Shown: one piece after another, positions 1 through 5,629 of the stretch
Numbering within the stretch: position 1 is the first letter of the stretch
Layout of the letters: every line of letters starts with the position of its first letter
Assembly (NCBI GenBank): GCA_022615595.1
Contig: JAKEGI010000270.1
Coordinates: 1 to 5,629, forward strand
From: Bacteroidales bacterium
Lineage (GTDB): Bacteria; Bacteroidota; Bacteroidia; Bacteroidales; VadinHA17
DNA length: 5,629 nucleotides
Direction: 5' to 3'
Notes under the pieces: model-generated
Told to the model about the DNA's origin: nothing
Databases searched by the model: none
What the model saw: only the letters and a program-made list of their open reading frames with translations
Position numbers and translations under genes: made by a program

Positions 1-831
1 GCACCTGCCTCAGGCATGGTCATATATAAGCGTGAATGGGGTGGCGCCAAACGAAAAGTAGGCTCTGAGATAAATGCCTGGGATCCTGTGGTGGCAACGC
101 TTCCCGACCTCACATCAATGATCTCGAAGACATATGTTAATGAGATTGATATCAGCAAAGTGAAGGTAGGACAGAGGGTCAGGCTCACAGTTGACGCCTT
201 CCCTGAGAAATCATACACCGGAGTAGTAACCAGCGTAGCCAATATTGGTGAGCAGCTTCCCAATACTGATGCAAAGGTGTTTGAGGTAATAACGAAGGTT
301 GATGGTTCAGACCCTATCCTCAGACCCTCCATGACCACCGGTACACAGATCATAACACAGACCTTCAGTGATGTGGTTTACATTCCGCTTGAGACCGTCT
401 TTGCCTCCGCAGACAGCGTACCTTTTGTATATAAAAAGGATGGAGCACGCCAGGTAGTTGTACTGGGAGAGTCAAACGAAAATGATATCATTGCCGAGCA
501 GGGACTGAAACCGGGTGAAAGACTCTATCTCTCTATACCTGAGGATGGAGAAAAATTCAGGCTTCACGGTGAAGACCTGATAGCAGTCGTCAAGGAGCGC
601 AAGAAGCAGAAGGCTGAGGAGGACAGAAAGTCTCAGAATAAAGAGATACCTGCAGTCATGGGAACAGACATGACTCCTGAGCAGAGGAGGGCGTTTATGC
701 AGAACCTTACACCTGAGCAGCGCGAAGCTATGCGTGCAATGAGAAGCGGCACCGGGCAGGGAAGACCGGCAGGCACAGCAGGCGGTGATACCACATCCGC
801 GCAGCAGACTGTTGTGGTTCGTACCAGGTAA
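1..831 (+). CDS. Periplasmic adaptor subunit (HlyD/MacA-type membrane fusion protein) of an ABC efflux system, 3' part, truncated at the 5' end
   Basis: The reading frame is open from the first base and gives 276 residues, so the true start, signal or anchor segment, alpha-hairpin and first half of the lipoyl domain lie upstream; the ATG at 16 is internal. The fragment opens with APASGMVIY, the typical start of the second lipoyl half-motif, and continues through WDPVVATLPDLTSM (about residues 27-40). A beta-barrel domain follows (about 42-125), with VNEIDISKVKVGQ and YTGVVTSVANIG. A membrane-proximal domain covers about 126-185 (VVYIPLETVF, then GLKPGERLYLSIP). This order is that of MacA/AcrA-type adaptors, which join an inner-membrane transporter to TolC in the periplasm. 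The tail (about 190-276) is unusual: a highly charged Lys/Glu stretch, two copies of a TPEQR repeat and a Gly/Thr/Ala-rich end. The permease and TolC genes downstream favour an ABC (MacB-like) partner over an RND pump. Family assignment is secure; the substrate is unknown. Confidence 0.93.
   Translation, partial: APASGMVIYKREWGGAKRKVGSEINAWDPVVATLPDLTSMISKTYVNEIDISKVKVGQRVRLTVDAFPEKSYTGVVTSVANIGEQLPNTDAKVFEVITKVDGSDPILRPSMTTGTQIITQTFSDVVYIPLETVFASADSVPFVYKKDGARQVVVLGESNENDIIAEQGLKPGERLYLSIPEDGEKFRLHGEDLIAVVKERKKQKAEEDRKSQNKEIPAVMGTDMTPEQRRAFMQNLTPEQREAMRAMRSGTGQGRPAGTAGGDTTSAQQTVVVRTR
670..741 (+). repeat. Tandem 12-codon repeat in the adaptor's C-terminal tail
   Basis: Two adjacent 12-residue units are visible: MTPEQRRAFMQN (bases 670-705) and LTPEQREAMRAM (706-741). 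They share TPEQR and a similar hydrophobic/charged pattern. The DNA is also close at the core (actcctgagcag against acacctgagcag). The pattern predicts short amphipathic helices and resembles the LTxxQ motif of Spy/CpxP-type periplasmic proteins, but that resemblance is only a short motif. The repeat lies beyond the conserved adaptor domains. Confidence 0.7.
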
Positions 832-871
832 TATTTGGAGAACTTGACCAAGGGAAATAACGTAATAGAAA
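832..871 (+). other. Short intergenic gap between adaptor and permease genes
   Basis: These 40 bases contain no terminator hairpin and no good promoter. The nearest thing to a -7 element is aatatttg at 830-837, which fails the TA positions of TAnnTTTG. A purine run (aaggga, about 850-855) lies some 16 bases from the permease ATG, too far for a normal Shine-Dalgarno interaction. The gap is therefore consistent with one transcript covering both genes. Confidence 0.6.
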
Positions 872-2239
872 ATGTTAAAAAGATACCAGCACGATATACG
901 CATTGCCGTTGAGTCAATTTTGGCAAACAAGCTGAAATCGATACTCACGGCCCTGGGTATAATATTTGGCGTGGCCGCAGTGATCAGCATGCTTGCAATC
1001 GGCAAGGGAGCGCAGCAGGAGATACTTGACCAGATTAAAATGGTAGGCGTAAATAATATCCTGATCAGCCCGATAGTACAGGAAAAGGGAACTGAGACCG
1101 AGGAGGGGGAGAAACAGTTGAACAAGTTCTCACGGGGACTAACCCTGCTTGATGTTGATGCCATACGCAGCAGTATCCCTGCAGTGAAGAGGATCAGCCC
1201 GGAAATATCATACAATTCGACTATAGTACTTAATGGGATGAGATACTCAGCCAAACTGGTCGGAGTGGCGAATGACTATTTTGATCTTTATAACCTCCCC
1301 CTCTCTCAGGGCATGTTCTTTAACGATTACCAGGAGGAGTACGGAATCCAGGTCTGTATCATTGGGGCAAATATCAGGGCGAAGTTCTTCAGCCAACTGG
1401 ACCCCCTGGGTCAGTATATAAAATTTGATAATGTCTGGCTGAAAGTGATCGGGGTACTCGAAAAGACAAATGTCTCTCTTACAGGCTTCGAAGAGCAGGG
1501 GGTTAATGTCTATAACGACAATATATATATCCCTATCAAGACGATGCTGATGCGTTATCAGAACAGGGCTCTTGTAAACACAAAGCTTGCCACACAGGCT
1601 ACCTCTGTTAGTGTTTTCGGAGGCGGGATGCATATGTCCAGAGTGGTGGTGAGCAGTTCTGACGCTTCAACAAGCGCCGAGACCAATTATAATCAACTTG
1701 ACAAGATCGTTGTTCAGGTTCAGGAGACAGAGCAGTTGACTCCGACCACAGAGGTCCTTAGCAGGATGATGCTCAGGAGGCACTCAAATGTCAAGGACTT
1801 TGAGATCACGGTGCCCGAACTGCTGCTGAAGCAACAGCAGCGCACAAAGGATATATTCAACATAGTTCTCGGAGCCATAGCCAGCATTTCTCTAATTGTC
1901 GGAGGGATTGGCATCATGAATATCATGTTCGCCTCTGTCATGGAGAGGATAAAGGAGATAGGGACAAGAATGGCCATAGGTGCCAAGAAGATGGATATTG
2001 TTGTGCAATTCCTTTCAGAAGCCGTGCTGATAAGCGTCACCGGCGGTTTTATAGGTGTATTTTTCGGGATTATTCTCGCTGTTGCCATCCAGGAGATAGC
2101 GGGGATAACTACTATAGTGTCACTTTTCTCCATCGTGGTTGCATTCGGTGTCTCAGCCGCTGTTGGAGTGATCTTCGGATATTCACCTGCCAAACGTGCC
2201 TCGGAGAGAGACCCGATCGAGTCACTTCGTTATGAATAA
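872..2239 (+). CDS. ABC transporter permease, MacB/FtsX family (no fused ATPase domain)
   Basis: The 455-residue inner-membrane protein has the MacB-type layout. An N-terminal amphipathic region (ESILANKLKSILTALGIIFG) leads into TM1 (about 23-44). A large periplasmic domain spans about 45-325, followed by TM2 (about 328-353), TM3 (about 378-405) and TM4 (about 413-436). The loop after TM2 (ERIKEIGTRMAIGAKKMDI, 358-376) is the conserved segment that contacts the ATPase, and the C-terminus (YSPAKRASERDPIESLRYE) is typical of the family. No Walker A or signature motif is present, so the ATPase must be a separate protein. An in-frame TAG at 866-868 sits two codons before the ATG, making 872 the first possible start. 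At 455 residues the protein is longer than the roughly 400-410 usual for stand-alone permeases of this type; the extra length probably lies at about residues 234-275. MacB-type permeases act as mechanotransmitters that drive substrates from the periplasm through TolC. The substrate is unknown. Confidence 0.94.
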   Translation: MLKRYQHDIRIAVESILANKLKSILTALGIIFGVAAVISMLAIGKGAQQEILDQIKMVGVNNILISPIVQEKGTETEEGEKQLNKFSRGLTLLDVDAIRSSIPAVKRISPEISYNSTIVLNGMRYSAKLVGVANDYFDLYNLPLSQGMFFNDYQEEYGIQVCIIGANIRAKFFSQLDPLGQYIKFDNVWLKVIGVLEKTNVSLTGFEEQGVNVYNDNIYIPIKTMLMRYQNRALVNTKLATQATSVSVFGGGMHMSRVVVSSSDASTSAETNYNQLDKIVVQVQETEQLTPTTEVLSRMMLRRHSNVKDFEITVPELLLKQQQRTKDIFNIVLGAIASISLIVGGIGIMNIMFASVMERIKEIGTRMAIGAKKMDIVVQFLSEAVLISVTGGFIGVFFGIILAVAIQEIAGITTIVSLFSIVVAFGVSAAVGVIFGYSPAKRASERDPIESLRYE

Positions 2240-2248
2240 TTAAGAGTC

Positions 2249-3730
2249 ATGAAAAGAGTCATATTTATTTTAATAATCATTCTATCAGTATTTGTTACGC
2301 CCGATCTCAAATCACAGGAGATAAAGCGCCTTACACTTGATGAGGTTATAATGCTGGCTGCTGAGCAGTCGCCCGATGCCATGATTGCAAAACACCGGTT
2401 CCGTTCGAGTTACTGGCAGTACAGGACCTTCGTGGCCGAGTACAGGCCTTTGCTCACTTTTAACGGTACAGTTCCGAACTACAGCAGTGCCTACAACAGG
2501 GTATGGAACTCATCAACGCAGGAGTATGAATATGTGGCTGTAAATGTACTCCAGACGCAGGGCTCCCTCTCTCTGACCCAGAATATCGGGCCTACAGGAG
2601 GAACCATCGCACTTAACTCAGACATTACCCATGAGATTGATTTTGAGCGCGATTCATACAAGTACATAACATCGCCGTTGAATATTATTCTCACCCAGCC
2701 GCTCTTCAGGTACAACGAGCTCAAGTGGCAGAAAAAGATCGAGCCGCTCAAGTATGAAGAGGCGCGCAAGACATATCTGCGTGAGGTCGAGAATGTCCGC
2801 ATAATGGCAGTGCAGAATTTTTTCAGTCTGGCACTCGCTCAGATAAACAGGGAGATTGCGGAGACGAACATGCAGAATGCCGATACTCTATACCAGATAG
2901 CGAAAGGTCGTTACAATCTTGGAACAATAGCGGAAGATGAGCTCCTACAGATGGAGTTGTCATACCTCAATGCAGGAACTGCTATCAACGAGTCTGAGAT
3001 CAACCTGCGTGACCGCGAGATCAGGCTCCGTTCATTCCTCGGATTTAACCAGAATGTGAGGCTCGAGCTGTTTATTCCAAGCCACATACCTGAACTTGAG
3101 GTTGAAGTGGCTGAGGTGTTGAGGCTTGCCGAAGAGAACAATCCGGACCTGATAGCCCTCGAGAGACAACTTGTTGAGGCACAGAGCTCGGTGGCGCAGG
3201 CCAAGGCAGAGAAGAGCCTCAATGCAAACCTGACAGCCTCCTACGGTCTGCGCGATCAGGATGAGGAGTTCAACCTGGCCTATTCAAATCCTGACAGGCA
3301 GCAGGGTGTCAGGCTTGGCCTTTCGATGCCGATACTCGACTGGGGTCTCGGACGGGGAAGGTATAAAATGGCACGATCAAGCCAGGAGCTGACACAGGTG
3401 CAGGTGGAACAGTCTCGTATCGACTTTGAACAGAACCTCATGCTCGATGTCCAGCAGTTCAACCTGCAGGATGACCAGGTGAAAATAGCTGCCAAATCAG
3501 ACACTGTGGCGGCCAAGATGTTCGAAGTGACCAAACAGAGATTCCTCATCGGTAAGATTGACGTGCTTGAGCTTAACAACGCCGACACGAAGAAAGACCA
3601 GAACAAGCGGAGTTATATACAGGCACTCAGTAACTACTGGACCTATTTCTTTAACATGCGCTCTCTCACTCTTTATGACTTCCTGAACAGGAAGCCGCTG
3701 GAAACCGACTTCGAGAGGCTCGTTGAATAG
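2249..3730 (+). CDS. TolC family outer-membrane efflux protein
   Basis: The 493-residue protein begins with a signal peptide: MKR, a hydrophobic core of about residues 4-17, and probable cleavage near residues 20-23 (DLKSQE). Two repeats of the outer-membrane efflux protein (OEP) domain follow. The first starts at TLDEVIMLAAEQSPD (29-43) and includes the channel strand QPLFRYNELKW (150-160) and the helix GRYNLGTIAEDELLQME (220-236). The second starts at VLRLAEENNPDLIALERQL (290-308) and has the parallel elements MPILDWGLGRGRYKMA (360-375) and RFLIGKIDVLELNNA (431-445). This internal duplication is the hallmark of TolC proteins, which form trimeric channels through the outer membrane and periplasm; the length fits the family. 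Only 9 bases separate it from the permease stop, without a promoter, so it is very likely co-transcribed and perhaps translationally coupled. An intrinsic terminator follows its stop. It serves as exit duct for the adaptor-permease pair encoded upstream. Confidence 0.95.
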   Translation: MKRVIFILIIILSVFVTPDLKSQEIKRLTLDEVIMLAAEQSPDAMIAKHRFRSSYWQYRTFVAEYRPLLTFNGTVPNYSSAYNRVWNSSTQEYEYVAVNVLQTQGSLSLTQNIGPTGGTIALNSDITHEIDFERDSYKYITSPLNIILTQPLFRYNELKWQKKIEPLKYEEARKTYLREVENVRIMAVQNFFSLALAQINREIAETNMQNADTLYQIAKGRYNLGTIAEDELLQMELSYLNAGTAINESEINLRDREIRLRSFLGFNQNVRLELFIPSHIPELEVEVAEVLRLAEENNPDLIALERQLVEAQSSVAQAKAEKSLNANLTASYGLRDQDEEFNLAYSNPDRQQGVRLGLSMPILDWGLGRGRYKMARSSQELTQVQVEQSRIDFEQNLMLDVQQFNLQDDQVKIAAKSDTVAAKMFEVTKQRFLIGKIDVLELNNADTKKDQNKRSYIQALSNYWTYFFNMRSLTLYDFLNRKPLETDFERLVE

Positions 3731-3750
3731 ATTTGATGCGATATAGCAGG

Positions 3751-3781
3751 ACTGCCGGCGCTGACCGGCAGTTTTGTTTTT
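3751..3781 (+). terminator. Rho-independent terminator of the efflux operon
   Basis: A perfect 8-bp stem, actgccgg (3751-3758) paired with ccggcagt (3765-3772), encloses a 6-base loop (cgctga). It is followed directly by a T-rich tract, ttttgttttt (3772-3781). It lies 20 bases after the tolC-like stop codon and is oriented to end transcription of the three-gene exporter cluster before the secDF promoter region. The complementary strand has no good T-tract on the other side of the stem, so it looks unidirectional. Confidence 0.9.
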
Positions 3782-3810
3782 ATATAATATGCTTTCCGAA
3801 AATAAAATTA

Positions 3811-3818
3811 TATATTTG
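3811..3818 (+). promoter_or_regulatory. Probable Bacteroidota-type promoter (-7 element) for secDF
   Basis: TATATTTG matches the Bacteroidota primary-sigma -7 consensus TAnnTTTG exactly. It lies between the terminator and the secDF start, in the only sizeable intergenic stretch of the window. Transcription would be expected to begin a few bases downstream, around 3822-3828, giving a leader of some 40-50 bases. No convincing TTG-type -33 element lies 19-21 bases upstream (the sequence there is aatatgctttcc), so the call rests on the -7 match and its position. Confidence 0.6.
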
Positions 3819-3855
3819 CGCCTCATATTATTTAGCGAATCAAACAAACAATTTT

Positions 3856-3869
3856 AAAAGAGGATACAA
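3856..3869 (+). promoter_or_regulatory. Ribosome-binding region of secDF
   Basis: An A-rich leader ends in aaaagaggatacaa immediately before the ATG at 3870. The AGAGG core (3859-3863) is a partial Shine-Dalgarno sequence with a 6-base spacer. It is the best-placed such site among the three starts in the window; the other genes have only weak purine runs. The A-rich context just upstream of the ATG is common in Bacteroidota. It supports 3870 as the start codon. Confidence 0.6.
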
Positions 3870-5629
3870 ATGCAGAATAAAGGAGCAATCTCATTTCTGG
3901 CTATTGCACTGACTCTTGTTTGCGTTTATCAGTTTTCTTTCTCGGTGGCCTCATTCAGGGTCAAGAAGGAGGCAAGCGTATACGCTGCAGGTGACCTGAA
4001 CAAAGAGTTGAATTATCTTGATTCAATTGCCTCCTTACCCAAGGATCAGTGGGGCTTTCTGGGCAATACTTTCAAGGAAGTCCAGACAAAAGAGCTTAAT
4101 CTTGGCCTTGACCTGAAAGGCGGTATGAACGTAGTGCTCGAGATCTCGGTTGAGGATATCGTAAGGGCACTCTCAAACTATAGTACAGACAAGACCTTCA
4201 ATGATGCCATTGCACTTGCAAAACGGAAGCAATTGGAAGGCGGCAAGGAAGATTTCATCACACTTTTTGTTCGTTCGTTCCAGGAGATAGATCCGAATGC
4301 AAGACTGGCTGCCGTCTTTGGTACTGTTGAGCTCAAAGATCGCATAAACTTCAACTCAACCAATGAGGATGTTCAGAAAGTCCTTGAGGCTGAAGCAAAC
4401 TCAGCCATTGACAATGCATTCAATATCCTCAGGAACAGGATAGACCGTTTTGGCGTCGTTCAGCCAAACATATCGCACCTTCAGCCTCGCGGACGAATAC
4501 TTGTCGAGCTCCCGGGAGTGAAGGACCCGCAGAGGGTTCGCGACCTGCTTCAGGGAACTGCCAACCTCGAGTTCTGGGAGACCTATGAAAATCCTGAGAT
4601 TATCGGCTACCTGGTACAGGCCAATGATTTTCTCAAGTCATTACAGCCTGCTGAAGAGGTGGCTGCCGCAGATACACTTGCTGCTGAAGAGGGCACCGGG
4701 GAGAAATCACTGCTTGACATGGTCAGCAGCGACACTGCCGCTGTAACCGAGGCATCAAACCTTGAGGAGTTCACCCGCCTGAATCCGCTCTTTGGCCTGC
4801 TCAGACCAAATGTGACACAGGATGGCCAGCCGGTTCCCGGAAGCCTCATCGGTTTTGCAGCATCAAAAGACACATCAAAGGTAAACGGATACCTGAAGAT
4901 GAACCAGGTGAAGTCACTCTTCCCCAGGGAGCTTAAGTTCTACTGGAGCCAGAACCCTTACAAATATGATGATACAAAGACATTATACGAGCTTCATGCC
5001 ATAAAGGTCACCACCCGTGACGGAAGGGCACCCCTGACAGGTGATGTCGTGACAGGTGCACGCCCCTCAACTGGTGTCACCGGGGCGGATATTAAAGTAG
5101 ATTTCTCAATGAACGGCGAGGGTGCCAAGATATGGCAGCGCATGACCAGGGATAATATCGGCCGTTGCATTGCCGTGGTGCTTGATGACTATGTGAGGTC
5201 ATATCCCCGTGTGCAGAACGAGATCGCAGGTGGTAATACCGAAATAACAGGTGACTTTACACTGGAAGAGGCTGAGGACCTTGCCAACATTCTCAAGTCT
5301 GGTAAGATGCCGGCTCCGGCACGTATCCTCCAGGATACTGTTGTAGGTCCTTCACTCGGAAAGGCAGCTATTAAGAGCGGTCTGAATTCTTTCATCATAG
5401 CCTTCATCATTGTCCTTCTCTATATGATCTTCTACTACAGCCGCTCAGCAGGCCTGGTAGCCGACATAGCCATGACGGTGAACGTCTTCTTTATGATGGG
5501 CGTGCTTGTATCCCTCAACGCTGTCCTTACACTGCCCGGTATCGCCGGTATTGTACTTACAATAGGTATGTCGGTTGATGCAAACGTGCTTATCTTTGAG
5601 AGGATCAAGGAGGAACTGAAGGGCGGCAA
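3870..5629 (+). CDS. secDF: Protein translocase subunit SecD, probably the SecD half of a SecDF fusion; 3' end outside the window
   Basis: SecD/SecF assist the SecYEG translocon, using the proton gradient to pull exported proteins into the periplasm. The frame is open for 586 codons to the window edge. TM1 is at about residues 7-28. Conserved motifs follow in order: NLGLDLKGGMNVVLEI (77-92), LRNRIDRFGV (187-196), GRILVELPGV (208-217), DFSMNGEGAKIW (411-422), then TGDFTLEEAEDLANILKSG (460-478) and VVGPSLGKAAIKSG (491-504). TM2 (about 506-523) and the next helices lead to TIGMSVDANVLIFERIKEEL (564-583), whose Asp570 corresponds to the conserved membrane aspartate implicated in proton transport. 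The start MQNKG resembles, from memory, the SecDF N-terminus in Bacteroides. Between about residues 237 and 380 the periplasmic P1 region carries a long, poorly conserved insertion with an acidic, Ala-rich stretch at 258-300. The SecD identity is certain. The fusion to SecF is inferred from the phylum, because the fragment stops before the SecF half. Confidence 0.95.
   Translation, partial: MQNKGAISFLAIALTLVCVYQFSFSVASFRVKKEASVYAAGDLNKELNYLDSIASLPKDQWGFLGNTFKEVQTKELNLGLDLKGGMNVVLEISVEDIVRALSNYSTDKTFNDAIALAKRKQLEGGKEDFITLFVRSFQEIDPNARLAAVFGTVELKDRINFNSTNEDVQKVLEAEANSAIDNAFNILRNRIDRFGVVQPNISHLQPRGRILVELPGVKDPQRVRDLLQGTANLEFWETYENPEIIGYLVQANDFLKSLQPAEEVAAADTLAAEEGTGEKSLLDMVSSDTAAVTEASNLEEFTRLNPLFGLLRPNVTQDGQPVPGSLIGFAASKDTSKVNGYLKMNQVKSLFPRELKFYWSQNPYKYDDTKTLYELHAIKVTTRDGRAPLTGDVVTGARPSTGVTGADIKVDFSMNGEGAKIWQRMTRDNIGRCIAVVLDDYVRSYPRVQNEIAGGNTEITGDFTLEEAEDLANILKSGKMPAPARILQDTVVGPSLGKAAIKSGLNSFIIAFIIVLLYMIFYYSRSAGLVADIAMTVNVFFMMGVLVSLNAVLTLPGIAGIVLTIGMSVDANVLIFERIKEELKGG

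Noticed and set aside
16..18. ATG as a possible start of the adaptor gene
   Set aside because: The frame is open upstream and the preceding codons (APASG) belong to the conserved lipoyl motif, so this Met is internal.
1..831. Assignment of the adaptor to an RND multidrug pump
   Set aside because: The next gene is a MacB/FtsX-type permease rather than an RND transporter, so an ABC partner is more likely, although the adaptor domains alone do not distinguish the two.
472..1254. Long minus-strand open frame (about 260 codons) spanning the adaptor-permease junction
   Set aside because: It overlaps two clearly conserved plus-strand genes. Its translation shows no recognisable domain, and it is an antisense shadow of the codon bias.
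3728..3735. TAGATTTG, a second exact TAnnTTTG match, overlapping the tolC-like stop codon
   Set aside because: A transcript starting there would run into the terminator after about 40 bases. With six fixed bases, one or two such matches per strand are expected by chance in a window this size. A tiny RNA is not excluded, but nothing else supports it.
3783..3788. TATAAT, resembling a sigma-70 -10 box
   Set aside because: It sits in the AT-rich sequence just after the terminator T-tract with no suitably spaced -35. The Bacteroidota primary sigma factor prefers TAnnTTTG, which is present downstream.
3497..3847. Minus-strand open frame of 116 codons across the terminator and the tolC-like 3' end
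   Set aside because: It reads through the terminator hairpin and the conserved TolC C-terminus in antisense, with no domain signal and no ribosome-binding site.
5591..5598. TATCTTTG, a TAnnTTTG match inside secDF
   Set aside because: It is explained by the conserved codons for Leu-Ile-Phe-Glu in the ERIKEEL region; no gene start follows in the window.

Overview
The window looks like chromosomal DNA from a member of the Bacteroidota, probably Bacteroidales-like. Three things suggest this. The last gene starts with MQNKG followed by a hydrophobic segment, and carries the NLGLDLKGGMNV motif I associate with Bacteroidota SecDF. A perfect match to the Bacteroidota -7 promoter element (TAnnTTTG) lies just upstream of that gene. 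Strong Shine-Dalgarno sequences are scarce. Base composition is roughly balanced, with frequent ATA (Ile) and AGG (Arg) codons in all four genes and no sharp compositional break, so nothing points to recent transfer. The genus cannot be determined by eye.

Region 1 (positions 1-3730) holds three co-directional, closely spaced genes. They are the 3' part of a periplasmic adaptor (membrane fusion protein, HlyD/MacA type), a MacB/FtsX-type ABC permease without its own ATPase domain, and a TolC-type outer-membrane channel. Together they would form a tripartite exporter: permease in the inner membrane, adaptor across the periplasm, channel in the outer membrane. The ATP-binding subunit is not in the window; the likeliest place is upstream of position 1. 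The substrate cannot be told from the sequence. The operon ends in a clear intrinsic terminator at about 3751-3781.

Region 2 (3782-3869) is an AT-rich intergenic stretch with a Bacteroidota-type promoter element and a purine-rich ribosome-binding region. Region 3 (3870 to the window end) is the 5' part of secD/secDF, the proton-driven accessory subunit of the Sec translocon. It stays open for 586 codons and runs off the right edge. In Bacteroidota this gene normally continues as a SecD-SecF fusion.

The + strand is almost fully coding and the layout is conventional. I found no RNA gene, CRISPR array, insertion sequence, phage gene or toxin-antitoxin pair, and no evidence of a previously undescribed system. 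The points most worth a second look are local protein features: a tandem repeat in the adaptor's C-terminal tail, a Ser/Gly-rich extra segment in the permease, and a long acidic, Ala-rich insertion in the SecD periplasmic domain.
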